DNA of 64,000 bases from Pseudomonas sp. CC6-YY-74 (lineage in GTDB: Bacteria > Pseudomonadota > Gammaproteobacteria > Pseudomonadales > Pseudomonadaceae): positions 1,309,501-1,373,500 of the forward strand of contig NZ_CP019947.1 in assembly GCF_002025205.1 (NCBI RefSeq). Direction: 5' to 3'. The position numbers and the translations under genes were made by a program. Positions 52,752 to 61,771 of the stretch are shown piece by piece (within the stretch, counting starts at the first letter, position 1; each line of letters begins with the position of its first letter). The notes under the pieces are model-generated. The model ran no database searches. It saw only the letters and a list, made by a program, of their open reading frames with translations, and was not told where the DNA came from.

Positions 52752-52765
52752 TTGACCCAAGTCAA
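52752..52765 (+). promoter_or_regulatory. narK1: ANR/DNR box of the narK1K2GHJI promoter
   Basis: TTGAC-CCAA-GTCAA is a perfect dyad. TATCTA at 52784–52789 is a plausible −10 element, giving a start near 52797–52800 and a leader of about 30 bases. Confidence 0.88.
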
Positions 52766-52826
52766 GTGCACCGCCCCCTTGCCTATCTAGTGTGCCGCCC
52801 ATGGTTCGGGAATGAGGGGGTTCGCT

Positions 52827-54107
52827 ATGGCAAGTCTGAGAACACAACAGGGCCTGGTGTTGGGCATGAGTACCCTGGCGTTCACTATCTGCTTCATGGT
52901 CTGGATGATGTTCGCCGTACTCGGCGTTCCGATCAAGGAGTTACTGCAGCTCAACGATACCCAGTTCGGCCTGCTGGCTGCTACACCGGTGCTCAGCGGT
53001 TCGCTGGTGCGCCTGCCGCTGGGCATGCTCACCGACAGGTTCGGCGGGCGCATCGTGTTCTTCCTGCTGATGCTGGTCTGTGTGCTGCCGATCTACATGA
53101 TCAGCATGGCCACCGAGTACTGGCACTTCCTGGTCCTCGGCCTGTTCGTCGGCCTGGCCGGCGGTTCCTTCTCGGTCGGCATTGCCTATGTCGCCAAGTG
53201 GTTCGAGCGGCAGAACCAGGGTTTCGCCATGGGCATCTTCGGTGCCGGTAACGCCGGCGCCGCGCTGACCAAGTTCGTCGCGCCGGCGATCATCGCCGCG
53301 GCCAGCTGGCAGATGGTGCCCAAGGTTTACTCGGCGATCATGTTCATCACCGCGCTGCTGTTCTGGTTCTGCACTTACGAGAACAAGGGCCATCAGGTGC
53401 ATAGCAACGTGTCCCTGGCTGACCAGCTGCGCACCCTGAAAGACCCCAAGGTGATGCGCTACTGCCAGTACTACTCGATCGTCTTCGGCGGCTATGTGGC
53501 CCTGGCCCTGTGGATGACCAAGTACTACGTCGAGGAGTACGGCTTCAACCTGCAGAGCGCCGCCTTGCTGGCCGCCTGCTTCTCCCTGCCGGGCGGTGTG
53601 CTGCGCGCCATGGGTGGCTGGATGTCGGACAAGTGGGGCGCGCAGAGCGTGACCTGGTGGGTGATGTGGGTGAGTTGGGTGTGCCTGTTCCTGCTGTCCT
53701 ACCCGCAGACCGAACTGATTGTGCAGACCGTCAATGGCCCGCAGGCCTACAGCATCGGCCTCAATGCCTGGGCCTTCACCGCGCTGCTGTTCGTCGTCGG
53801 TATCGCCTTCGCCTTCGGCAAGGCCTCGGTATTCAAGTACATCTCCGATGACTACCCGGACAACATCGGTGCCATCTCCGGCATCGTCGGTCTGGCCGGC
53901 GGTCTCGGCGGCTTCATCCTGCCGATCCTGTTCGGCGTCCTGGTCGACCTGACCGGCGTGCGCTCCTCCTGTTTCATGCTGATGTACGGCGTGGTCGGGG
54001 TCTCCCTGATCTGGATGTATTTCAGCGAAGTTCGCAAAACTCCCGTTATGGGCCTGGTCTCCGAAAAGTCCACGGCTCCTGCTTTCCTGCCGCTTGAAGG
54101 AGAATGA
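52827..54107 (+). CDS. narK1: Nitrate transporter NarK1 (MFS, NarK type 1)
   Basis: A 426-residue major facilitator protein with 12 helices. Nitrate-signature regions include '[43 protein letters not shown]', with the substrate Arg, and '[18 protein letters not shown]'. Type 1 NarK proteins are nitrate/proton symporters that start uptake. The ATG at 52827 has GAGGGGG at 52814–52820. It is the first gene of the nar operon, overlaps the narK2 leader, and is under the NarL and ANR sites upstream. Confidence 0.93.
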   Translation: [426 protein letters not shown]

Positions 54108-54109
54108 GC

Positions 54110-55525
54110 ATGTCCGCAACCAAGAATCCCCCGGTAACCGGGGTGCCCAACCAGGGACCGGTTATTCACGACTGGCGACCTGAAGACCCGCACTTCTGGG
54201 GCAGCGTCGGCAAGCAGATCGCCACCCGCAACCTGTGGATCTCGATCCCGGCGTTGCTCCTGGCCTTCGCCGTGTGGATGGTCTGGAGCGCGGTGACCGT
54301 GCGCCTGAACAGCATCGGCTTCAGCTTCACCAATGACCAGTTGTTCTGGCTGGCGGCGCTGCCGGGCTTGTCCGGCGCCACCCTGCGGATCTTCTACTCG
54401 TTCATGGTGCCGATCTTCGGCGGCCGTAGATGGACCGCCCTGAGTACCGCCTCGCTGTTGCTCCCGGCGATCTGGATGGGCTTCGCCGTACAGGACATCA
54501 ACACTTCGTACAGTGTGTTCGTGATCATTGCGCTGCTGTGCGGCTTCGGCGGCGGCAACTTCGCCTCGAGCATGGCCAATATCAGCTTCTTCTATCCCAA
54601 GTCGCAGCAGGGCACCGCGCTCGGTCTGAATGCCGGCTTGGGCAACCTCGGCGTATCGGTGATGCAGTTCACCGTGCCGCTGGTGATCGGCGTCGGCTTG
54701 TTCGGTGCGGTCGGTGGTCAGGCCCAGGAACTGGGCGACGGTAGCCAACTGTGGCTGCAAAACGCCGGCTTCATCTGGGTGCCGTTCATTGCCGCGGTGG
54801 CCGTGGCGGCCTGGTTCGGTATGCACGACCTGTCCAGCGCCAAGGCGTCTTTCAAAGAGCAGTCGGTGATCTTCGGCCGTAAGCACAACTGGTTGATGTG
54901 CTGGCTGTACCTGGCCACCTTCGGCTCCTTCATCGGCTTCGCCGCCGGCTTCCCGCTACTGATCAAGACCCAGTTTCCTGGCGTCGATCCGCTCCAGTTC
55001 GCCTTCCTCGGCCCGTTAGTCGGTGCCCTGGTGCGCCCGCTGGGTGGCTGGCTGGCCGACAAGCTGGGCGGCGCACGGGTGACCCTGTGGAACTTCGTGC
55101 TGATGATCGCGGCGGTGTTCGGCGTACTCGCCTTCATCCCGGTAGCCGGCACCGAGGGCAACTTCTACGGTTTCCTGGCCATGTTCATGTTGCTGTTCGT
55201 CACCACCGGCATCGGCAACGGCTCCACCTTCCGCATGATTCCGGTGATCTTCCGCACCCTGCATGAGCGCAGCAGCATCGGTAAAACGCCGGCGATCAAG
55301 GCGCAGGCGCTCAAGGACGCCGGCAAGGAAGCGGCCGCGGTGCTCGGTTTCAGTTCGGCAGTGGCGGCCTACGGCGCCTTCTTCATCCCCAAGTCTTTCG
55401 GCACCTCGATGGCGCTGACTGGCGGCCCGCAAATGGCCCTGTACGTGTTCATCGGTTACTACGTCAGCTGCATCCTGGTGACCTGGTGGTGGTACTCGCG
55501 CAAAGGCGCGGAAATCCCCTGCTAA
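54110..55525 (+). CDS. narK2: Nitrate/nitrite antiporter NarK2 (MFS, NarK type 2)
   Basis: A 471-residue 12-helix transporter with the type 2 hallmarks: an N-terminal 'DWRPEDPHFWGSVGKQIATRNLWISIPALLLAFAVWMVWS', 'LPGLSGATLRIFYSFMVPIFGGRRWT', 'GFGGGNFASSMANISFFYPKSQQGTALGLNAGLGNLGVS' and a long loop before helix 12. It exchanges nitrate for nitrite. I chose ATG 54110 because GGAG is seven bases upstream; ATG 54104 overlaps the narK1 stop and has no room for the ribosome site. In Paracoccus the two types are fused; here they are separate genes as in P. aeruginosa. Confidence 0.93.
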   Translation: MSATKNPPVTGVPNQGPVIHDWRPEDPHFWGSVGKQIATRNLWISIPALLLAFAVWMVWSAVTVRLNSIGFSFTNDQLFWLAALPGLSGATLRIFYSFMVPIFGGRRWTALSTASLLLPAIWMGFAVQDINTSYSVFVIIALLCGFGGGNFASSMANISFFYPKSQQGTALGLNAGLGNLGVSVMQFTVPLVIGVGLFGAVGGQAQELGDGSQLWLQNAGFIWVPFIAAVAVAAWFGMHDLSSAKASFKEQSVIFGRKHNWLMCWLYLATFGSFIGFAAGFPLLIKTQFPGVDPLQFAFLGPLVGALVRPLGGWLADKLGGARVTLWNFVLMIAAVFGVLAFIPVAGTEGNFYGFLAMFMLLFVTTGIGNGSTFRMIPVIFRTLHERSSIGKTPAIKAQALKDAGKEAAAVLGFSSAVAAYGAFFIPKSFGTSMALTGGPQMALYVFIGYYVSCILVTWWWYSRKGAEIPC

Positions 55526-55594
55526 CCGGTAACCAATCGAATTATTGCGTGTGCGGGACGCAGATCCCGCGGCAAGCCTGAGAGGAATATAGAG

Positions 55595-58500
55595 ATGAGT
55601 CATCTACTCGACCAATTGCGTTTCTTCAACCGTAAGCAGGGTGAATTCGCCGATGGTCATGGCGAAACCCGCATCGAGTCCCGCGACTGGGAGAACGTCT
55701 ACCGTTCGCGCTGGCAGTACGACAAGATCGTGCGTTCCACCCACGGGGTGAACTGCACCGGCTCGTGCTCCTGGAAGATCTACGTGAAGAACGGTCTGAT
55801 CACCTGGGAAACCCAGCAGACCGATTACCCGCGCACCCGCAACGACCTGCCCAACCACGAGCCACGCGGCTGTCCGCGCGGGGCTAGCTACAGCTGGTAC
55901 ATCTACAGCGCCAACCGCCTGAAGTACCCGAAAATCCGCAAGCCGCTGTTGAAACTCTGGCGTGAAGCGCGGGCTACCATGGCCCCGGTACAGGCCTGGG
56001 CGAGCATTGTCGAGGATCCGGTCAAGGCCGAGTCCTACAAGAGCAAGCGCGGCATGGGTGGCTTCATCCGCTCGAGCTGGGACGAAGTCAACGAGATCAT
56101 CGCCGCGGCCAACGTCTACACCGTTAAAGAGCACGGCCCGGATCGGGTGGTCGGCTTCTCGCCGATCCCGGCCATGTCGATGGTCAGCTACGCCGCCGGT
56201 TCGCGTTACCTGTCGCTGATCGGTGGCGTGTGCCTGAGCTTCTACGACTGGTATTGCGACCTGCCGCCGGCTTCGCCGCAAGTGTGGGGCGAGCAGACCG
56301 ACGTGCCGGAATCGGCCGACTGGTACAACTCCAACTACATCATCGCCTGGGGCTCTAACGTGCCGCAGACGCGCACCCCGGATGCACACTTCTTCACCGA
56401 AGTGCGCTACAAGGGCACCAAGACCGTGTCCATCACCCCGGATTACTCCGAGGTGGCCAAGCTTACCGACCTCTGGCTGAACCCCAAGCAGGGCACCGAT
56501 GCGGCGCTGGCGCAGGCGTTCAACCACGTTATCTTCAAAGAATTCCACCTCGACAAGCCGAGCGCCTACTTCACCGACTACGTGCGTCGCTATACCGACT
56601 TCCCGATGCTGGTGCTGCTCAAGGATCACGTCGGCGCCACCCCGGAACTCAACGGCTACCAGCCGGATCGTTTCCTGCGTGCCGCTGACCTGGCCGCCAA
56701 CCTGGATCAGGAAAACAATCCCGAGTGGAAGACCATCGCGCTGGACAGCGACACCAATCAACTGGTGTCGCCGTTGGGTTCGATCGGCTACCGCTGGGGC
56801 GAGAAGGGCAAGTGGAACATCGAAGCCCGTGAAGGCGGCGATGGTCGCGAGGTCAATCTGCAACTCAGCCTGATCGGCGAAGAGATAGCCGAAGTGGCCT
56901 TCCCGTACTTCGGCGGCCAGACCCACGAGCACTTCCAGCATGTTGCCGGCGAAGCCGTGCAACTGCGTCGCGTACCGGTACGCAGCATTACGCTGGCCGA
57001 CGGCAGCCAAGCCAAGGTCGCCACCGTGTTCGACCTGTCGGCAGCCAATCTGGCGATCGACCGCGGCCTCGGTGGCGGCAACGTCGCCAAGGACTACGAC
57101 GACGCCACAGTGCCGGGCACTCCAGCCTGGCAGGAACTGATCACCGGCGTGTCGCGCGAGAAGGCGATCCAGATCGCCCGCGAATTTGCCGACAACGCCG
57201 ACAAGACCAAGGGTCGCAGCATGATCATCGTCGGTGCGGCGATGAACCACTGGTACCACATGGACATGAACTACCGCGGCCTCATCAACATGTTGATGAT
57301 GTGTGGTTGTGTCGGCCAAACCGGTGGCGGCTGGGCTCACTACGTCGGTCAGGAAAAGCTGCGTCCGCAGTGTGGCTGGTTGCCTCTGGCCTTTGGTCTG
57401 GACTGGAGCCGTCCGCCACGCCAGATGAACGGTACCAGCTTCTTCTATGCCCACAGCTCGCAATGGCGCCACGAGACGATGAGCATGCACGAAGTGCTCT
57501 CGCCGCTGGCCGACAAGTCGCAGTTCCCCGAGCATGCGCTGGACTACAACATCCGCGCCGAACGCGCCGGCTGGCTGCCGAGTGCGCCGCAGATGAACCG
57601 CAACCCGCTGCAAATCACCAAGGATGCGGCAGCTGCCGGCATGTCGCCGGTGGATTACGTGCTCAAGTCGCTGCAGGACGAGTCGCTGCGTTTCTCCTGC
57701 GAGCAGCCGGATAGCCCGGAGAACTTCCCGCGCAACATGTTTATCTGGCGTTCCAACCTGCTGGGCAGCTCGGGCAAGGGCCACGAGTACATGCTCAAGT
57801 ACCTGCTGGGCACCAAGAACGGCGTGATGAACGAAGACCTTGGCACACGTGGCGGGGTTAAGCCGAGCGATGTCGAGTGGGTTGACGAAGGTGCGATCGG
57901 CAAGCTCGACCTGGTCACCACCCTGGACTTCCGCATGTCTTCCACCTGCGTCTACTCGGACATCGTGTTGCCGACGGCGACCTGGTACGAGAAGGACGAC
58001 ATGAACACCTCGGACATGCACCCGTTTATCCACCCGCTGTCCGCGGCCATCGATCCGGCCTGGGAATCGCGTTCCGATTGGGAAATCTACAAGGGCATCG
58101 CCAAGGCCTTCTCCGAGATGTCGGTCGGCCATCTGGGCGTCGAGCAGGATCTGGTCACTATTCCGATGCAGCACGACAGCGTCGGCGAACTGGCCCAGCC
58201 GTTCGGCGGCATCGACTGGAAAACTGCAGGTGAAGTTCCGGTACCAGGCAAGAACTGCCCGAATATGACCGTGGTCGAACGCGACTACCCGAACGTCTAC
58301 AAGAAGTTCAGCTCCCTCGGCCCGTTGCTCGACAAACTGGGTAACGGCGGCAAGGGCATCAACTGGAACACCGAGCATGAGGTCGAATTCCTCGGAGAAC
58401 TCAACCACAAGGTGCGTGCCGAAGGCGTCAGCCAAGGCCGGCCACAGATCGAGACGGCCATCGATGCCTGCGAGGTGATCCTCACCCTGGCCCCGGAAAC

Positions 58501-59365
58501 CAACGGCCACGTAGCGCTCAAGGCCTGGGCGGCGTTGTCCGAGTTCACCGGCCTGGATCACAGCCACCTGGCAATCAGCAAGGCGCACGAGGCGATTCGC
58601 TTTCGCGACATCCAGGCGCAGCCGCGCAAGATCATCTCCAGCCCGACCTGGTCGGGTCTGGAAGACGAGAAGGTCAGCTACAACGCCGGCTACACCAACG
58701 TCCACGAGTTCATCCCATGGCGCACCATCACCGGCCGCCAGCAGTTCTACCAGGATCACCCGTGGATGCAGGCGTTTGGCGAGCAGCTGATGAGCTACCG
58801 GCCGCCGATCAACACCCGCACCATCGATGCCGTGAAGGGCAAGCAGCCTAACGGCCACACCGAGATCGTTCTCAACTGGATCACCCCGCACCAGAAGTGG
58901 GGCATCCACAGCACCTACAGCGACAACCTGATCATGCTCACCCTGAGCCGTGGTGGGCCGATCATCTGGCTCTCGGAAACCGACGCCAAGCGCGCCGGTA
59001 TCGAGGACAACGACTGGGTCGAATGCTTCAACGTCAACGGCGCTCTGGTCGCCCGTGCGGTAGTTAGCCAGCGGGTCAAGGACGGCATGGTGATGATGTA
59101 CCACGCCCAGGAACGCATCATAAACATGCCCGGCAGCGAGATGACCAAGACCCGCGGCGGCCACCACAACTCGGTGACCCGCGTGGTGCTCAAGCCGACC
59201 CATATGATCGGTGGCTATGCCCAGCAGGCCTACGGTTTCAACTATTACGGCACGGTTGGTTGCAACCGCGACGAATTCGTCGTGGTACGCAAGATGGACA
59301 AGATCGACTGGCTTGATGGCACAGACGACGAAGCTCTGCCACAACCCCTGCCGCAAGACATTTGA
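55595..59365 (+). CDS. narG: Respiratory nitrate reductase alpha subunit NarG
   Basis: The 1256-residue catalytic subunit, cytoplasmic face, reducing nitrate to nitrite at Mo-bis-MGD. The N-terminus keeps the vestigial Tat-like segment 'LRFFNRKQGEFADGHGE'. The FS0 cluster ligands are the His and Cys residues in 'THGVNCTGSCSWKIY' and 'EPRGCPRGASYSW'. The Mo-ligand Asp region is 'PESADWYNSNYIIAWGSNVPQTRTPDAHF'. The length matches E. coli NarG (1247). The ribosome site GAGAGGAATATAG precedes ATG 55595. The mature enzyme is NarGHI; NarJ inserts the cofactor. Confidence 0.97.
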   Translation: MSHLLDQLRFFNRKQGEFADGHGETRIESRDWENVYRSRWQYDKIVRSTHGVNCTGSCSWKIYVKNGLITWETQQTDYPRTRNDLPNHEPRGCPRGASYSWYIYSANRLKYPKIRKPLLKLWREARATMAPVQAWASIVEDPVKAESYKSKRGMGGFIRSSWDEVNEIIAAANVYTVKEHGPDRVVGFSPIPAMSMVSYAAGSRYLSLIGGVCLSFYDWYCDLPPASPQVWGEQTDVPESADWYNSNYIIAWGSNVPQTRTPDAHFFTEVRYKGTKTVSITPDYSEVAKLTDLWLNPKQGTDAALAQAFNHVIFKEFHLDKPSAYFTDYVRRYTDFPMLVLLKDHVGATPELNGYQPDRFLRAADLAANLDQENNPEWKTIALDSDTNQLVSPLGSIGYRWGEKGKWNIEAREGGDGREVNLQLSLIGEEIAEVAFPYFGGQTHEHFQHVAGEAVQLRRVPVRSITLADGSQAKVATVFDLSAANLAIDRGLGGGNVAKDYDDATVPGTPAWQELITGVSREKAIQIAREFADNADKTKGRSMIIVGAAMNHWYHMDMNYRGLINMLMMCGCVGQTGGGWAHYVGQEKLRPQCGWLPLAFGLDWSRPPRQMNGTSFFYAHSSQWRHETMSMHEVLSPLADKSQFPEHALDYNIRAERAGWLPSAPQMNRNPLQITKDAAAAGMSPVDYVLKSLQDESLRFSCEQPDSPENFPRNMFIWRSNLLGSSGKGHEYMLKYLLGTKNGVMNEDLGTRGGVKPSDVEWVDEGAIGKLDLVTTLDFRMSSTCVYSDIVLPTATWYEKDDMNTSDMHPFIHPLSAAIDPAWESRSDWEIYKGIAKAFSEMSVGHLGVEQDLVTIPMQHDSVGELAQPFGGIDWKTAGEVPVPGKNCPNMTVVERDYPNVYKKFSSLGPLLDKLGNGGKGINWNTEHEVEFLGELNHKVRAEGVSQGRPQIETAIDACEVILTLAPETNGHVALKAWAALSEFTGLDHSHLAISKAHEAIRFRDIQAQPRKIISSPTWSGLEDEKVSYNAGYTNVHEFIPWRTITGRQQFYQDHPWMQAFGEQLMSYRPPINTRTIDAVKGKQPNGHTEIVLNWITPHQKWGIHSTYSDNLIMLTLSRGGPIIWLSETDAKRAGIEDNDWVECFNVNGALVARAVVSQRVKDGMVMMYHAQERIINMPGSEMTKTRGGHHNSVTRVVLKPTHMIGGYAQQAYGFNYYGTVGCNRDEFVVVRKMDKIDWLDGTDDEALPQPLPQDI

Positions 59366-59376
59366 GGAGCTCTGCC

Positions 59377-59478
59377 ATGAAAATTCGTTCGCCAATGGCG
59401 ATAGCGCATGGTGTTTGCACCATGCCATCTCACGAGGTTCAGGTTGGGGTTCAGGTAGAGGAGTCGACACAATCATGA
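59377..59478 (+). CDS. 33-residue ORF duplicating the narH start, overlapping narH
   Basis: Directly after narG, a normal ribosome site (GAGGAG at 59364–59369) precedes ATGAAAATTCGTTCGC, the same 16 bases that begin narH at 59475. After 'MKIRSPM' the frame diverges into unrelated sequence and ends TGA at 59476–59478, overlapping the narH ATG as ATGA. The insert holds a hairpin (GCATGGTG-TTTG-CACCATGC) and two GGTTCAGGT copies. It may be translated and couple narH translation to narG, or be a harmless duplication. No known protein family. Confidence 0.5.
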   Translation: MKIRSPMAIAHGVCTMPSHEVQVGVQVEESTQS

Positions 59479-59490
59479 AAATTCGTTCGC
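59377..59490 (+). repeat. 16-bp direct repeat flanking an insert at the narG–narH junction
   Basis: ATGAAAATTCGTTCGC occurs at 59377–59392 and 59475–59490, 98 bases apart. It looks like an insertion or local duplication at the original narH start codon. Confidence 0.8.
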
Positions 59491-61013
59491 AAGTCGGCAT
59501 GGTCCTCAACCTGGACAAGTGCATCGGTTGCCACACCTGCTCGATCACCTGCAAAAACGTCTGGACCAGCCGCGAAGGTATGGAATACGCCTGGTTCAAC
59601 AACGTCGAAACCAAGCCAGGGATCGGCTACCCCAAGGAATGGGAAAACCAGGACAAGTGGAAGGGCGGCTGGATCCGCAACAAGGACGGCTCGATCAATC
59701 CGAAGATCGGCGGCAAGTTCCGCGTACTGGCGAATATCTTCGCCAACCCGGATCTGCCGACCATTGACGACTACTACGAGCCGTTCGATTTCGACTACCA
59801 GCACCTGCACACCGCACCCCTGGGCGAGCACCAGCCGACCGCTCGGCCGCGCTCGGTGATCAGCGGCAAGCGCATGCAGAAGATCGAGTGGGGCCCGAAC
59901 TGGGAAGAGATTCTCGGTACCGAGTTCGCCAAGCGGCGTAAGGACAAGAACTTCGACCAGATCCAGGCCGACATTTATGGCGAGTATGAAAATACTTTCA
60001 TGATGTACCTGCCGCGTCTGTGCGAGCACTGCCTCAACCCGACCTGCGCGGCCTCCTGCCCGAGCGGGGCGATCTACAAGCGCGAAGAAGACGGTATCGT
60101 CCTCATCGACCAGGAAAAGTGCCGCGGTTGGCGCATGTGCATCAGCGGCTGCCCGTACAAGAAAATCTACTTCAACTGGAAGAGCGGCAAATCCGAGAAG
60201 TGCATCTTCTGCTACCCGCGCATCGAGGCCGGCATGCCGACCGTGTGTTCGGAAACCTGCGTCGGCCGCATCCGCTACCTCGGCGTGTTGTTGTATGACG
60301 CCGACCGCATCCTTGAAGTGGCCAGCACGCCGAACGAGCAGGATCTGTACCACAAGCAACTGGAGATTTTCCTCGACCCGAATGACCCGAAGGTCATCGC
60401 CCAGGCCCTGGCCGACGGCGTACCGATGTCGGTGATCGACGCCGCGCAGAAATCCCCGGTGTACAAACTGGCGGTCGACTGGAAGCTGGCGCTGCCGCTG
60501 CACCCGGAATACCGCACCCTGCCGATGGTCTGGTACGTGCCGCCGCTGTCGCCGATCCAGAACGCCGCGACCGCTGGCACCGTAGGCATGAACGGGGTGA
60601 TCCCGGATGTCGACAGCCTGCGCATTCCGCTGCGTTACCTGGCCAACCTGCTCACCGCCGGCGACGTCATCCCGGTCAAGTTGGCGCTCAAGCGGCTGCT
60701 GGCCATGCGTGCCTACAAGCGTTCCGAGCAAGTGGACGGCGTGCAAGACCTGCAGGTGCTGGCCGATGTCGGCCTGAGCGTGGCGCAAGTCGAAGACATG
60801 TACCGCTACCTGGCCATCGCCAACTACGAAGACCGCTTCGTCATCCCCAGTGCGCACCGTGAGGAGGCGACCAGCGATGCCTTCGCCGAGCGTTCCGGCT
60901 GTGGCTTCAGCTTCGGCAGCGGTTGTGGCGGCTCCTCCGACACCAACATGTTCGGGGCGAAGAAGGCCAACAAGCGCGACATCCTCAAAACCGTACAGAT
61001 GTGGGAGGAGTGA
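59475..61013 (+). CDS. narH: Respiratory nitrate reductase beta subunit NarH
   Basis: A 512-residue iron-sulfur subunit passing electrons from NarI to NarG. Four Cys groups are visible: 'CIGCHTCSITC', 'CEHCLNPTCAASC', 'CRGWRMCISGC' (Trp in place of Cys, giving the [3Fe-4S] cluster) and 'CIFCYPRIEAGMPTVCSETC'. I chose ATG 59475 (GAGGAG at 59458–59463), the residue where the family begins ('MKIRSQVGMVLNLDKCIGCHTC'). The C-terminus has an unusual Cys/Gly segment 'SGCGFSFGSGCGGSS'. The stop is followed after two bases by narJ. Confidence 0.96.
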   Translation: MKIRSQVGMVLNLDKCIGCHTCSITCKNVWTSREGMEYAWFNNVETKPGIGYPKEWENQDKWKGGWIRNKDGSINPKIGGKFRVLANIFANPDLPTIDDYYEPFDFDYQHLHTAPLGEHQPTARPRSVISGKRMQKIEWGPNWEEILGTEFAKRRKDKNFDQIQADIYGEYENTFMMYLPRLCEHCLNPTCAASCPSGAIYKREEDGIVLIDQEKCRGWRMCISGCPYKKIYFNWKSGKSEKCIFCYPRIEAGMPTVCSETCVGRIRYLGVLLYDADRILEVASTPNEQDLYHKQLEIFLDPNDPKVIAQALADGVPMSVIDAAQKSPVYKLAVDWKLALPLHPEYRTLPMVWYVPPLSPIQNAATAGTVGMNGVIPDVDSLRIPLRYLANLLTAGDVIPVKLALKRLLAMRAYKRSEQVDGVQDLQVLADVGLSVAQVEDMYRYLAIANYEDRFVIPSAHREEATSDAFAERSGCGFSFGSGCGGSSDTNMFGAKKANKRDILKTVQMWEE

Positions 61014-61015
61014 GC

Positions 61016-61771
61016 ATGCAAATTCTCAAGGTGATTTCACTGCTGCTGGATTATCCGACCGAGCAGTTGCTGGAAGGCCGGGCCGAGTTGGCCCTGGCCG
61101 TCGACGCCGCGCGGGAAATCAGCCCGGCGCAACGCGGCGCGCTGCACGAACTGCTGGCACTGATCTGCGACAACGACCTGATGGATGGCCAGGAGCACTA
61201 CGGCGCGCTGTTCGGTCGTGGGCGCTCGCTGTCGCTGCTGTTGTTCGAGCACGTACACGGCGAGTCGCGTGATCGTGGTCAGGCGATGGTCGACATGATG
61301 GCGCAGTACGAGGAAGCCGGTTTCGCCATCGGCATCAAGGAACTGCCCGACTACATCCCGCTGTACCTGGAGTTTCTCTCCACCCGCGAAGACCTGGAGG
61401 CCCGCGAGGGGCTGGCCGATGTCAGTCATCTGCTGACGTTGTTGGCTACTCGTCTGGACGAACGCGAAAGTGCCTATGCCGGTTGCTTCCGCGCACTGCT
61501 GCAGATCGCCGGGGTCGAGCCGCAGGAAGCCATGGCCGAGATGCGCGAACAGGTCGCTGCCGAGGTACGCGACGACTCGCTCGAAGCCCTCGACAAGATC
61601 TGGGAGGAGGAGGCCGTGGACTTCCTCCAAGCCGAGCAGCAAGACCGCTGCCCGAGCCAGACCAGCTTGCCGGGCAAGGCCCGTGAAGAGTCGGCGGTGC
61701 CGTTGCACTGGGTTGATTTCAATCAGGATGGGTTGGCCACCGAGCTGGCCCAGGAGGTGCGCAATGTCTAA
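61016..61771 (+). CDS. narJ: Nitrate reductase molybdenum cofactor assembly chaperone NarJ
   Basis: A 251-residue all-helical TorD/DmsD-family chaperone that binds apo-NarG to insert Mo-cofactor and the FS0 cluster. It begins 'MQILKVISLLLDYPTEQLLEGRAELALAVDAAREISPAQR'; 'YGALFGRGRSLSLLLFEHVHGESRDRGQAMVDMMAQYEEAGF' and 'LPDYIPLYLEFLS' are the NarJ signature. GGGAGGAG precedes the ATG. Its end overlaps narI by eight bases. Cytosolic and not part of the final enzyme. Confidence 0.95.
   Translation: MQILKVISLLLDYPTEQLLEGRAELALAVDAAREISPAQRGALHELLALICDNDLMDGQEHYGALFGRGRSLSLLLFEHVHGESRDRGQAMVDMMAQYEEAGFAIGIKELPDYIPLYLEFLSTREDLEAREGLADVSHLLTLLATRLDERESAYAGCFRALLQIAGVEPQEAMAEMREQVAAEVRDDSLEALDKIWEEEAVDFLQAEQQDRCPSQTSLPGKAREESAVPLHWVDFNQDGLATELAQEVRNV

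Noticed and set aside
55604..59614. Very long minus-strand frame opposite narG
   Set aside because: It arises from GC-rich codon usage of narG; the narG motifs leave no doubt about the coding strand.
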